NCBI RefSeq assembly: GCF_013201825.1
Contig: NZ_CP053836.1
Span: 1,736,001 to 1,800,000 of the forward strand
Reading direction: 5' to 3'
Length of the DNA stretch: 64,000 nt
DNA from: Halarcobacter ebronensis
Lineage (GTDB): Bacteria; Campylobacterota; Campylobacteria; Campylobacterales; Arcobacteraceae
A model generated the notes under the pieces. The model searched no databases and was not told where the DNA came from. It saw nothing but the letters and a program-made list of their open reading frames with translations. Both the position numbers and the translations under genes were made by a program. Positions 26,329-34,747 of the stretch are shown piece after piece (within the stretch, counting starts at the first letter, position 1; every line of letters starts with the position of its first letter).

Positions 26329-27279
26329 ATGGAAAATGAGTTATATGACCTTGCAGACTTTTTAGATGATATTGAGATAAAAAGTTTAAAAGATAGATAC
26401 ACAATTCTTCTAGAGAATAGGGATAAAATTAAATTTTTTCTAGATACAAACTTTAGTTTGAAACAACAAATTAATGAAATAAAAAAAGAGTTTGAATTAG
26501 AAATTTCAGTTTTTAGTTATAGAAATTTTCTAATTAAATATTTTCAAAAAAGTTATGAAGAACATACTATCAATAAAGTTTTTCTAAACTGCAAAGTTTC
26601 TATTTTGGATTTGGTATTAAATAAAAAATATAATGACTCAATTGAACTTTATAAATATTTACTCTCTTCTGGTGTTTTAAAAAAAGTAAAAAATGATGAT
26701 AATAGTGTAATTACATACAAACAGTTTATACAAAAATTAAAAGAATACATAACAGTCAAACATCTCCCTATTAAAATTGTAGAAGAGATTGAAGAAGATA
26801 AAATTAAAGAAGAGATAAAAGAGAATACTCCTATTGAAACAAATACTAAAGAGAGAAAAGAGATTAACTATGATATGAGAGTAGATATAGAATTACTTGA
26901 TGGAACTTTAGATCCATATAACTTAGGATTTCTTACATACTCTTATATATTTAAAAAGCATAGTAAGAAAAAATATGATTTTGATGAAAAGAACTACATT
27001 GTTATCCCTTCATCATACCAAAATCTAACATTTGATTTTGAAAAGATAAAAAATTTTATTTTTGAAAAAGATTTAGTCAAAAATTACTCTTTGGTATTTC
27101 ATGATAATAAATTAAATGATGGATTTATCTATATTTATAGATTAATAAATAGTAAATTTCACCTTTTAGAAAAGATAGCTTCAAGAGAATCAAGTGATTT
27201 TGAAGAGTATTATAAAAATGGAATTAGAAACTATCTTAATATTTTTAATGATATTTTAGATAGTTGTATAAAAAATTAG
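26329..27279 (+). CDS. Unknown protein with possible N-terminal helix-turn-helix, 316 aa
   Basis: Not recognised as a family. Residues about 42-70 (FSLKQQINEIKKEFELEISVFSYRNFL, overlapping segments) have the pattern of a helix-turn-helix like those at the N-termini of plasmid and mobilisation proteins. A charged Glu/Lys linker (about 145-180) separates this from a C-terminal domain of about 130 residues of mixed alpha/beta character. No signal peptide or membrane segment. The gene is preceded by phased direct repeats, which would suit autoregulation. It stands alone between divergent and convergent neighbours. Confidence 0.6.
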   Translation: MENELYDLADFLDDIEIKSLKDRYTILLENRDKIKFFLDTNFSLKQQINEIKKEFELEISVFSYRNFLIKYFQKSYEEHTINKVFLNCKVSILDLVLNKKYNDSIELYKYLLSSGVLKKVKNDDNSVITYKQFIQKLKEYITVKHLPIKIVEEIEEDKIKEEIKENTPIETNTKERKEINYDMRVDIELLDGTLDPYNLGFLTYSYIFKKHSKKKYDFDEKNYIVIPSSYQNLTFDFEKIKNFIFEKDLVKNYSLVFHDNKLNDGFIYIYRLINSKFHLLEKIASRESSDFEEYYKNGIRNYLNIFNDILDSCIKN

Positions 27280-27286
27280 TAAAAAC

Positions 27287-27306
27287 ATCCCATCAATTGA
27301 TGGGAT
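27287..27306 (-). terminator. Perfect 20-bp palindrome, probable terminator
   Basis: ATCCCATCAA/TTGATGGGAT between convergent genes. On the minus strand it is followed by GTTTTTAC and a further T-run, so it would end the nuclease-like gene; on the plus strand the tail is weak. Confidence 0.65.
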
Positions 27307-27312
27307 CTATCA

Positions 27313-27942
27313 CTATTTAGAAGAAGCTAAAATAAATAACTCTTCTTTTTGATAACTTGTTGGTAAATGAGCTTTCAACTCTTCTAGTACTTCATTTTTT
27401 GTTAAACCAAGATTGATTTTTGAATTTTTCCATCCACACATATGAATATCTTTATTAACTAAAGCAAGCATTGAAACAGAACTATCTTTCCAAAGTCCTA
27501 ACTTTTTCTCTTTTGCATAGTTCATTGCAATTGACATTCTATTTTTAAAAACTGTTGGTAAAAATTTATCTTTCATATTTACAATTGCATAACCCTCTTT
27601 TACCATTAAATAGTTTAATTCATAATTATCAATCCAAACTTTTTCAACTCCATATGAGTCTTTTGCTACAACAAAATAATTAATATTTGAACCTATTTTA
27701 ATTTTTGTTTTCATATATGAAATAGTTTTCTCTTTCAAAATATCTCTTATTTTATAAGACACATTTTTATTACTATTATTTACAGTTGCAAAAAGTTCAA
27801 TACCACTCAAATGAATATTTTTAACAACTCCACTACTCTCTTTAACTTTAATTATATTTTCACTAACAATATCAACAACTTGAGCACTTTTGGCAAATGC
27901 AAAACTACAAATCAATGTAATAAGAATCAATAACTTTTTCAT
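27313..27942 (-). CDS. Exported thermonuclease-fold protein, catalytic residues lost
   Basis: 209 residues with a signal peptide (MKKLLILITLICSFAFA). The body aligns by eye with staphylococcal-nuclease-like domains: IHLSGIELFAT corresponds to the RLxGIDAPE strand, YGVEKVWID to the YGRxLAYI strand, NYLMVKEGYA to NxxLVxxGLA, and AKEKKLGLW to the final helix. At the three catalytic positions Arg, Glu and Arg it has His, Ala and Val, and the calcium-binding Asp40 position is Glu. It is therefore probably a non-catalytic SNase-fold protein of the periplasm. A C-terminal extension of 45 residues contains a single Cys. Confidence 0.75.
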   Translation of the reverse strand: MKKLLILITLICSFAFAKSAQVVDIVSENIIKVKESSGVVKNIHLSGIELFATVNNSNKNVSYKIRDILKEKTISYMKTKIKIGSNINYFVVAKDSYGVEKVWIDNYELNYLMVKEGYAIVNMKDKFLPTVFKNRMSIAMNYAKEKKLGLWKDSSVSMLALVNKDIHMCGWKNSKINLGLTKNEVLEELKAHLPTSYQKEELFILASSK

Positions 27943-28262
27943 TTTTCCCTCTTCTCATATTATTTTTAATCAATCATATGACCTTTGTATTAATTATTTG
28001 TTAAATACCTGAAGTTACAATTTACTTACTAATATTTATTATACTTATAAAATAAAGAGTAACAACAAAATAATTGAATTTTATATAAAAACAATATTAA
28101 ACATAAAGTGACCTAAAATGGCAATACTCAACTATTAACATAAGCAAATAATTTTATTTATATCTCTTAATAAATAGGTTATATAAAACTAATTTCTATG
28201 ATTAATAATTTTTTAAAAAAGAAAATAATAAAATTAAGTAAATACTCAGGAAGGAGTAAGTT
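27943..28262. other. Intergenic region upstream of flagellin
   Basis: 320 bases, strongly AT-rich, between the divergent nuclease-like and flagellin genes. No ORF with a credible start was seen. The last 15 bases hold a strong ribosome site (AGGAAGGAG). I could not identify a convincing sigma-28 or sigma-54 promoter by eye; TGGCA at 28119 lacks the matching -12 GC element. Confidence 0.5.
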
Positions 28263-29093
28263 ATGCAAGTAGAAAACAATGTACTATATGACCAATCGGT
28301 ATATTTAAATACTACCCAGTCTTTAAATAAAATTGCCACAGGGAAAGAATTAAATAGTGCTGCTGATAATGCTGCATCATTAGCTATTTCAGAAGAGTTA
28401 ATTGCTCAAACAAGCGGTATTTCACAAGCTATTGATAATACAAATAGTGCAATTGCAACAATGCAAATTGGTGATCAAGCGTTTAATGAACAATCAAAAA
28501 TTTTAGATCAAGTTAAAGAGAAACTATTACAAGCTTCTACATCTACAACTTCGCAAGAAGGTAGAGAATCTTTGTTAAATGATATTCAAGGACTTATGGA
28601 TAATCTAAATAATATTGCAAGTAGTACAAACTATAATGGACAAACTCTACTTCAAAATGGAATAAATGATTCTTCTGCTACAACTGGACTTCAATTCCAA
28701 TCAGGAGAAGATTCTTCATCACTTATTGAGACAGACTCTATCCAATCTAATACAACAGGACTTGGTTTAGATTCTTTAGTTTCACAAGATGCAAGTACTT
28801 TTACAATAGATGCTGCAAGAAGTTTTTTAGATCAAGTTGATAATGCATTAAACACACTAAATGATTATAGATCAAACTTTGGTTCATCACAAGTGCAACT
28901 AGAAAGTAATGGAAGAAGTCTTCTTTCAGACTATACACAAACAAGTAATTCTTCATCTATATTAACTGATGTTGATTATTCAAAAGAAGTAGCAAATTTT
29001 AGTAAACAAAATATTTTAGCTCAAATTGGTGCTTATGCTGCTGCACAATCTAATAATATAAACCAAAGTATTGTAACAAGAGCACTATCTTAA
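28263..29093 (+). CDS. Flagellin, short form
   Basis: Filament subunit of 276 residues, exported by the flagellar type III system. The N-terminal domain has SLNKIATGKELNSAADNAASLAISE, matching the conserved SLxKLSSGxRINxAxDDAAGLAI, and the C-terminal domain ends DYSKEVANFSKQNILAQIGAYAAAQSNN (shown in part). The variable central region is very short (about residues 135-180), rich in Ser, Thr, Asn. The usual first motif MxINTNxxxLxAQ is replaced by MQVENNVLYDQSVYLN. Gene symbol is withheld because flaA and flaB cannot be told apart. Followed by a hairpin terminator; no second flagellin is adjacent. Confidence 0.9.
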   Translation: MQVENNVLYDQSVYLNTTQSLNKIATGKELNSAADNAASLAISEELIAQTSGISQAIDNTNSAIATMQIGDQAFNEQSKILDQVKEKLLQASTSTTSQEGRESLLNDIQGLMDNLNNIASSTNYNGQTLLQNGINDSSATTGLQFQSGEDSSSLIETDSIQSNTTGLGLDSLVSQDASTFTIDAARSFLDQVDNALNTLNDYRSNFGSSQVQLESNGRSLLSDYTQTSNSSSILTDVDYSKEVANFSKQNILAQIGAYAAAQSNNINQSIVTRALS

Positions 29094-29103
29094 AAACCGC
29101 ATT

Positions 29104-29128
29104 AAACCTAAGTTTAAAACTTAGGTTT
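29104..29128. terminator. Hairpin terminator between flagellin and glycine-zipper gene
   Basis: AAACCTAAG (29104-29112) and CTTAGGTTT (29120-29128) with loop TTTAAAA, flanked by A/T runs; likely acts for the flagellin mRNA and possibly for the convergent gene, whose stop it touches. Confidence 0.75.
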
Positions 29129-29693
29129 AAAAATCTATTGTATGTGTAATCTGTACTCTTTTTATAGGTTCATTTGTAATTTTATAGTGTTTTATTCCAT
29201 TATAAACAAAATAGTTTTTGTATCCAGAAAGAACTCTTGTTTTAGTTTGTCTAGTAGGTTCATCATAGCACTCAGTTCTAACTTCATATCTATAATTATC
29301 ATATTTTTGAGGTCTATAATTATTTCTAATTTCATGAGAAATTTTTGCGCCAAGTAATCCACCAACTATTTGTGCAGCTACTCTTCCATTTCCTTTTCCT
29401 ATTTGACTACCTATTACTACACCTGTTGTTGCACCAACTAAAGTGTCAAGACCTAAACTATCATCACGTCTTGATGCGTAATATCCATCATCGTAATCAT
29501 CTCTTACTTTATATCTAACTTCTTTACAAATTCTATTAGGGTGATTGTCATATACATAGTCATAAATAGGTTCTGAGTAGGTTACTTTTGCATATTCGTA
29601 ATATCTATCTCCTCCTGCAAATAAAAAAGAAGATAGAGAAAGAGAGATTATAACTGCTCTTTTCCCATGTTTTAAAAGATTTAATTTACTCAT
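29127..29693 (-). CDS. Exported glycine-zipper protein
   Basis: About 188 residues. An N-terminal signal segment (HGKRAVIISLSLSSFLFAGG) precedes a tyrosine-rich part, then the Gly-zipper membrane-associated motif (about residues 85-115: LVGATTGVVIGSQIGKGNG, VAAQIVGGLLGAKI), as in the 17-kDa surface antigen/SlyB-like proteins of Gram-negative envelopes. No lipobox Cys. Start taken at ATG 29693, five bases after AAAGGA; the TTG at 29708 lies upstream of that site. Function unknown, probably outer-membrane associated. Confidence 0.75.
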   Translation of the reverse strand: MSKLNLLKHGKRAVIISLSLSSFLFAGGDRYYEYAKVTYSEPIYDYVYDNHPNRICKEVRYKVRDDYDDGYYASRRDDSLGLDTLVGATTGVVIGSQIGKGNGRVAAQIVGGLLGAKISHEIRNNYRPQKYDNYRYEVRTECYDEPTRQTKTRVLSGYKNYFVYNGIKHYKITNEPIKRVQITHTIDF

Positions 29694-29728
29694 AATTAAT
29701 CCTTTCAAAAACTGGAAACTTCCAGTTT

Positions 29729-30031
29729 TTATTTCATTGCAGAGATATATCCTGCTAATGCTTTAATATCAGCATCTGAAAGTCTAGTTGTTTGACCTTT
29801 CATTACACCTTTCATTGCTCCACCATAAGATCCATCTTTGTAACCTTTTAATGCAGCTTCGATTTTTGCAGCATCCCACCCCTTAATTACTTGAGATTTA
29901 CCTAATGCTTGTTTTTCTGCATTTGCACCATGACATGTTGCACATGTTTTAAATAGTGTTGCACCATCTGCAGCAAAAAGAGATGTTAAACCTAAAATTG
30001 CCATAGTTGCTGTAATTTTTGTAATTTTCAT
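29729..30031 (-). CDS. Small periplasmic c-type cytochrome (c553-like)
   Basis: 100 residues: signal peptide (about 1-20, ending LFAAD), one haem site CATCH near residue 30, and a C-terminal Met ligand region (YGGAMKGVMKGQT). This is the class I monohaem cytochrome c553 type used in Campylobacterota to carry electrons to terminal oxidases. Good ribosome site (AAGGAG). Separated by 70 bases from the next upstream gene, likely its own promoter. Confidence 0.9.
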   Translation of the reverse strand: MKITKITATMAILGLTSLFAADGATLFKTCATCHGANAEKQALGKSQVIKGWDAAKIEAALKGYKDGSYGGAMKGVMKGQTTRLSDADIKALAGYISAMK

Positions 30032-30101
30032 TTTATACTCCTTATTTTGATTATATTAGTATAAAATCTAATTGTGAATTGATTGTGTATATAAAAAACA
30101 G

Positions 30102-30431
30102 TTATTTTAACTTTCCAAAAACTTTATATTCTTCCCAATATTTGTCAATTGCCTCTGTAAGTTCTTTTTCAGAAAGTGTTGTTTTCTTTTTAACGCCAAA
30201 CCTTTTAATAAAGGCTTCTGGCATTATAGTATTCTCTTTAGTTGGATTGAGTAAATAGTCTTTCATCGCTTTTTTAACAGCTCTTTCACTGCTATATTTA
30301 AGAAGATATCTATAAAAATATTTATCAATAGATACAGGCAATTTATTATGACAATGCAAACAGTTTGTTTCATAAACATCTGAATATAAAAAATTAAAAA
30401 AAAGAGAACAAATAAAGATATATTTTACCAT
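30102..30431 (-). CDS. Small exported haem c protein
   Basis: 109 residues with a short signal peptide (MVKYIFICSLFFNFLYS) and one haem c site CLHCH near residue 24. The rest is helical and charged; a Met (TIMPEAF) could be the sixth ligand. Resembles monohaem cytochromes but is not clearly a c553. It overlaps the end of the histidine kinase by 7 bases, so it belongs to that operon and could be a target or an accessory of the two-component system. Confidence 0.8.
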   Translation of the reverse strand: MVKYIFICSLFFNFLYSDVYETNCLHCHNKLPVSIDKYFYRYLLKYSSERAVKKAMKDYLLNPTKENTIMPEAFIKRFGVKKKTTLSEKELTEAIDKYWEEYKVFGKLK

Positions 30432-31612
30432 TTTACCACCATTTTACTACCCTCATCCAACTTAGATATAACTTCAATTTTGAAGTCATACTCTTTGGCA
30501 ATTAATGAAACTATATTAAGCCCTATTCCAAAACCTCCAACACTTTTATCAAATCTCATATATCTTTCAAAAAGATTGTCAATTTGATTTTGTGTCATAC
30601 CTTTTCCACTATCTTCTATACTTAAATAGTGCTCTTTTAATATCACTTCAATTTTTCCATTTATTTTATTATATTTTATTGCATTTGATAAAAAATTGTC
30701 TATTAGTTTTATTATCTTTTTTTTATCACAAAAAATTGTTATATCTTTATCAATATATGGAATAAATGTAATCTTTTTAACATCTGCCAAAGTTTTAAAA
30801 TACTCTATTCTTTGAATTAATATTGTTGATAAATCTAAATTCTCATTTTGAGAGATAATTTTATTATTAAGCGTCAAAAATGTTAAATCTTCATAAATAT
30901 TTGAGATTGTTTTTGCCCCAATATCAATTCTTTTTATTTTTTTAGCAAGTTTTTCATCTAAGGTAGAAGTGTCAATCATCTCAATGTTTGATATTATTGC
31001 TGTAACAGGAGTATTTAGCTCATGGGTAGTATCTTTTATAAATCTATCTAAAAGATGTAAAGCCTCTCTCATTGGCTTTAATAATATTTTTAGAAGAAAA
31101 TATCCCAAGATAGTCATAAAAACAAAGGCAATAATTACAAAAATTGTAATTTCATCTTTTAAATCTCTCAACCAATGTTTATCATCGGGAATTTCCAAAA
31201 CTATATATTTTGCCCCTAAATAAAAAGATTCTGGTTCTTCAACAAAATGTATTTTAGAGTTTGAAATATAAGCAACTTCATCCAAATCAACTTTTTTTGA
31301 TTCAAGAGTAGAAAAGATCATCTTTTTATCACTATCATATATTGCAGAATTAAATTTTTCATCTCTTGGATAATACTTATATTTATCAAAGTTGATATGC
31401 AAATCTTTTAATCTAAAAACAAAATCATTAGCATACTCTTGCATAATAAGTCTTTTCTTTTGAAGCATTAAATCTTTTTGAAAACTAAAGTATAAAAAAG
31501 AGACAAAGAAGAGTATAACTATGGTAAAAAAAGAGTATACGAATAAAAAGCTCAAAAGAGTCTTTTTTTCACTTTGAGTTAAATCTATATCCAAACTTTT
31601 TAAGACTAACAA
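30425..31612 (-). CDS. Sensor histidine kinase
   Basis: Inner-membrane kinase of about 395 residues: TM1 (about 20-45), a periplasmic sensor domain of roughly 110 residues, TM2 (about 155-175), then HisKA with the phosphorylated His in FIKDTTHELNTPVTAI and the ATPase domain (N box NFLSNAIKYN, G1 DSGKGM, G2 GGFGIGLNIV). The start is uncertain: TTG at 31612 lies inside the response-regulator gene, and another TTG 18 bases on is possible. It pairs with the regulator at 31569-32240; both overlap, typical for cognate pairs. Signal unknown. Confidence 0.88.
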   Translation of the reverse strand: MLVLKSLDIDLTQSEKKTLLSFLFVYSFFTIVILFFVSFLYFSFQKDLMLQKKRLIMQEYANDFVFRLKDLHINFDKYKYYPRDEKFNSAIYDSDKKMIFSTLESKKVDLDEVAYISNSKIHFVEEPESFYLGAKYIVLEIPDDKHWLRDLKDEITIFVIIAFVFMTILGYFLLKILLKPMREALHLLDRFIKDTTHELNTPVTAIISNIEMIDTSTLDEKLAKKIKRIDIGAKTISNIYEDLTFLTLNNKIISQNENLDLSTILIQRIEYFKTLADVKKITFIPYIDKDITIFCDKKKIIKLIDNFLSNAIKYNKINGKIEVILKEHYLSIEDSGKGMTQNQIDNLFERYMRFDKSVGGFGIGLNIVSLIAKEYDFKIEVISKLDEGSKMVVKW

Positions 31613-32240
31613 TTTTCTCTTTTCCTAAAACTTTTCTCAAATTTTTTATGTATGTACGAAGTGAATTATCACTATACTGTTCATCATAATCCCATATATT
31701 GTCATAAATTCTCTCATGAGTCAATAACTCATCACTATTTTGAAGGAAAAATTTAAGCAATTTTTGTTCTTTGAAGTTTAATTGTACAACTTTTCCATCT
31801 TTTTTTAATTCATTTGTAACACTATTAAAAGTTATATTAGCATCAATATCAATCAGTGTTTCCCTACTTTTTGAAAACTCCCTTTTGATTATTGTTTGGA
31901 TTCTTAAAAGTAGTTCTTTTAGCGCAAAAGGTTTTCTAATGTAATCATCACAACCACTTTCAAAACCTTTTTCTAAAGACTCCATTGAGTTTAAAGAAGT
32001 GATAAATATTGCAGGTGTAAAATTCCCCTCTTCTCTAAGGGATTTTAAAAGCTCAAACCCATTTATATTAGGAACATTTACATCAAATAAAAAAAGATCA
32101 AACTTTTTTTCATAAATTAAATCTTGTGCTTCACTACCATCATATACACTAGATACTTCATACCCTTGCTCTTCTAGATACTCAATAATGGTTTCACTTA
32201 AAGTTAACTCATCTTCTAAAAGTAGTACCCTAGTTTTCAT
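31569..32240 (-). CDS. Response regulator, OmpR family
   Basis: 223 residues. Receiver domain with acidic Glu9-Asp10-Glu11, phospho-acceptor Asp53 (LFDVNVP), Thr/Ser in FITS and Lys in IRKPF, then a winged-helix Trans_reg_C domain (about 130-222; TYIKNLRKVLG and SLKKFGYRF). DNA-binding transcription regulator. It overlaps the kinase gene by 44 bases and follows the small periplasmic protein by 8 bases. Confidence 0.92.
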   Translation of the reverse strand: MKTRVLLLEDELTLSETIIEYLEEQGYEVSSVYDGSEAQDLIYEKKFDLFLFDVNVPNINGFELLKSLREEGNFTPAIFITSLNSMESLEKGFESGCDDYIRKPFALKELLLRIQTIIKREFSKSRETLIDIDANITFNSVTNELKKDGKVVQLNFKEQKLLKFFLQNSDELLTHERIYDNIWDYDEQYSDNSLRTYIKNLRKVLGKEKIVSLKKFGYRFNSK

Positions 32241-32248
32241 AATAAACT

Positions 32249-32470
32249 CTAATTTTTAATTTTTTTGAGATTTTGAAGATATTTATCTCTCTCTTTTTGC
32301 GTCATTGTTGGTACTCTACTTTTTAGCTCTTTTTCAAATTTATGAAGGTTTTCTTTTTCAACATAGCCCATTATTTCTATTAATTCTTGTGTACTCATTT
32401 CAGTATAATCTACTGCAAAAAGTGGGCATGTCATAATTAAAAATAAAAAAGAAATTAAAAGTTTTTGCAT
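32249..32470 (-). CDS. Small periplasmic protein, DUF1104-like
   Basis: 73 residues, signal peptide (about 1-19, PLFA), mature part YTEMSTQELIEIMGYVEKENLHKFEKELKSR in part, ending in a KxxxLxxLKK helix. The pattern 'MSxEELIxLxGxV' resembles the Campylobacterota family DUF1104. It heads the operon with the two-component pair, 8 bases upstream, so it could be a small sensor accessory comparable in logic to CpxP; that role is inference. Confidence 0.65.
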   Translation of the reverse strand: MQKLLISFLFLIMTCPLFAVDYTEMSTQELIEIMGYVEKENLHKFEKELKSRVPTMTQKERDKYLQNLKKIKN

Positions 32471-32596
32471 CTGTTTTCTCTATAAAAAATTTCAATAATA
32501 ATAACATAAAATTGTAGAAAAAATGTAAAGCGAATATCGTTTTATCGTGAACAAATTATATTTATAATAAAATCTTCAAAAAAATAGAGAGTAAAA

Positions 32597-32884
32597 ATGA
32601 AAAAGACAATTATAATTTCTTCCCTAGCAATTTTTGTACTATCAGGGTGTTTTGGTGGAGGGGACCAAAAACAAGAGTGGACAGCGTTAATCTATCCAGA
32701 TAAAAACAATACCAAAAGAAGTAAAAAGCATGGTATTTACCCAACATTAGAAGAGTGTAAAAAAGAGTCATTATTAGAATTAGAAAGATTAGAACTCTCT
32801 TCAAGAGGCGATTATCAATGTGGATTAAATTGCACTTATAATGAAGGTGCACAAATGGAAGTTTGTGAAAAATTGAGTAAATAA
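32597..32884 (+). CDS. Small lipoprotein of unknown function
   Basis: 95 residues. Signal peptide with lipobox LSGC (Cys18) followed by a Gly-rich stretch FGGG. The mature part begins a WTALIYPDKNNTKR segment typical of small Campylobacterota lipoproteins and carries four further Cys (one in LEECKKE, two in QCGLNC, one near the end), probably forming disulfides. It precedes the ABC exporter by 13 bases on the same strand. Confidence 0.7.
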   Translation: MKKTIIISSLAIFVLSGCFGGGDQKQEWTALIYPDKNNTKRSKKHGIYPTLEECKKESLLELERLELSSRGDYQCGLNCTYNEGAQMEVCEKLSK

Positions 32885-32897
32885 TTTACTCTTTGAT

Positions 32898-34667
32898 ATG
32901 AATAAAATAGATTTAAAATATATTTGGAAACTACTTTTAGATAATAAAAAGAGTTTGATTTTTGGGCAGTTTGTAACTATTGTTGCCATTATAATTAGTA
33001 TCCCTATTCCTTTAATGCTTCCTGCACTTGTTGATGAAGTATTATTAAATAAACCAAATTTTTTTGTTAATACAATAGATAACTATTTTGGTATAGGAAA
33101 TACTCTTTATTATATAAGTATAGTAACTTTAGTAGTAGTAACATTAAGAGTTCTTCACTTTTTAGCAACAGTTTTAAATACAAAAATTTTTACAAAAATA
33201 TCAAAATATGTTACATATAAAATAAGAGAAAGATTAATACTTCATTTAAAAGAAGTTTCAATGAACGAATATGAAACTATTGGAAGTGGAGCAATTACAG
33301 CAAATCTAATTACTGATGTTAATACTTTAGATAATTTTATAGTTTCAGGTGCAAGTAAATTTGTTGCTTCAGTGTTAACTTTAATTGCAGTATCTTTTGT
33401 AATGATTGCAATACACCCTATTTTGGGATTACTTATTTTAGTTATTCAACCAATAATTATAATTTTGTCAAAAAAAATCTCTAAACAAGTTGGAACACTA
33501 AAAAAAATTGAAAATCAAGCTGTTGAAAAATTCCAGGATAATATTGGAGAATCTTTAGAGCTATTTGGACAAATAAAAGCTAGTAATAAAGAAGAATATT
33601 TCTTTAATGATGCAATAAAAAAGGCTCAAAATATTCAAAAAACTTCAAATGAATACAATTATAAAAGTATTGCTTATGAAAGATTCTCTTTTACAATTTT
33701 TTTAGTTGCCTTTGAAGTTTTAAGGGCAAGTGGTCTAGTTATGGTAGCATATTCAGATTTATCAATAGGTATGATGTTTGCAATGTTTGGATATATCTGG
33801 TTTATAATGACTCCAGTACAAGATATTCTTTCAATGCAATATGCATACACTACTGCAAATGCCGCAATTGGCAGAATAAATAAAATATTGGAACTACAAA
33901 CAGAAAAACAAGGAGAACAAAAACTTTTAAAAAATAGTTTAGGTGTATCAATTTGTATAAAGAATCTCTTCTTCTCATATAATGAAACAAAAGAACTTTT
34001 AAAAGATATAAATATAGAGATTAAAGAGAGAGAAAAAATTGCATTAATTGGAGCAAGTGGTAGTGGGAAAACAACTCTTGCACAGATTATTGCGGGGTTT
34101 TATGAGAAAAAAAGTGGAGAGATAAAATACAATAATATTAATATTGATCAAATTGATAAAAATACATTAAGAGATGAAGTTTTTCTTGTATTGCAAATGC
34201 CAATTCTTTTTAACAATACTCTTAGATTTAATATAACCATGGGAAATGAAAATATAGAAGATGAAGAGATAGATAAAGCATTAGAGATTGCTCAATTAAC
34301 TGAGTATGTAAAAAAAATGCCAAATGGTTTAGATACAATAGTAGGTAAACACGGGATAAGATTAAGTGGAGGACAAAGACAAAGACTCTCTATTGCAAGA
34401 ATGATAATTGCAAATCCTTCTGTTATAATATTAGATGAATCCACATCCGCTTTAGATGTTCATACTGAGGCAAAACTCTTTAATGGTTTAAAAGATATAT
34501 TAAAAGATAAAACTGTAATAACAATTGCTCACAGATTAAGTACAGTTAAAAATGCAAATATGATATATGTACTAGAAGATGGAAAAATTGTTCAAAGTGG
34601 AACTCACAAAAAACTAGAAGAGGAAGAGGGACACTACTTAGAGTTCGTAAAGAATCAGCTTTTATAA
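32898..34667 (+). CDS. ABC exporter, fused membrane and ATPase domains
   Basis: 589-residue half-transporter. The N-terminal part has six membrane helices (about 15-310); the ATPase domain has Walker A GASGSGKTT, Q-loop LVLQMP, signature LSGGQRQRLS, Walker B VIILDEST and switch His in IAHRLST. Functions as a dimer exporting a lipid, peptide or drug; MsbA-like fold, but sequence alone does not show that it is MsbA. No clear ribosome site; the preceding lipoprotein gene may provide coupling. Confidence 0.9.
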   Translation: MNKIDLKYIWKLLLDNKKSLIFGQFVTIVAIIISIPIPLMLPALVDEVLLNKPNFFVNTIDNYFGIGNTLYYISIVTLVVVTLRVLHFLATVLNTKIFTKISKYVTYKIRERLILHLKEVSMNEYETIGSGAITANLITDVNTLDNFIVSGASKFVASVLTLIAVSFVMIAIHPILGLLILVIQPIIIILSKKISKQVGTLKKIENQAVEKFQDNIGESLELFGQIKASNKEEYFFNDAIKKAQNIQKTSNEYNYKSIAYERFSFTIFLVAFEVLRASGLVMVAYSDLSIGMMFAMFGYIWFIMTPVQDILSMQYAYTTANAAIGRINKILELQTEKQGEQKLLKNSLGVSICIKNLFFSYNETKELLKDINIEIKEREKIALIGASGSGKTTLAQIIAGFYEKKSGEIKYNNINIDQIDKNTLRDEVFLVLQMPILFNNTLRFNITMGNENIEDEEIDKALEIAQLTEYVKKMPNGLDTIVGKHGIRLSGGQRQRLSIARMIIANPSVIILDESTSALDVHTEAKLFNGLKDILKDKTVITIAHRLSTVKNANMIYVLEDGKIVQSGTHKKLEEEEGHYLEFVKNQLL

Positions 34668-34747
34668 AAGGATTTCCTATTATTTATTATCTAACCTTAG
34701 AAGACTTAAACAACGAAGAGCTACTTAATAATGAAATTTATTCAAAT

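Noticed and set aside
28115-28140. TGGCA before flagellin as sigma-54 site
   Set aside because: No TTGC at proper distance; not enough to call a promoter.
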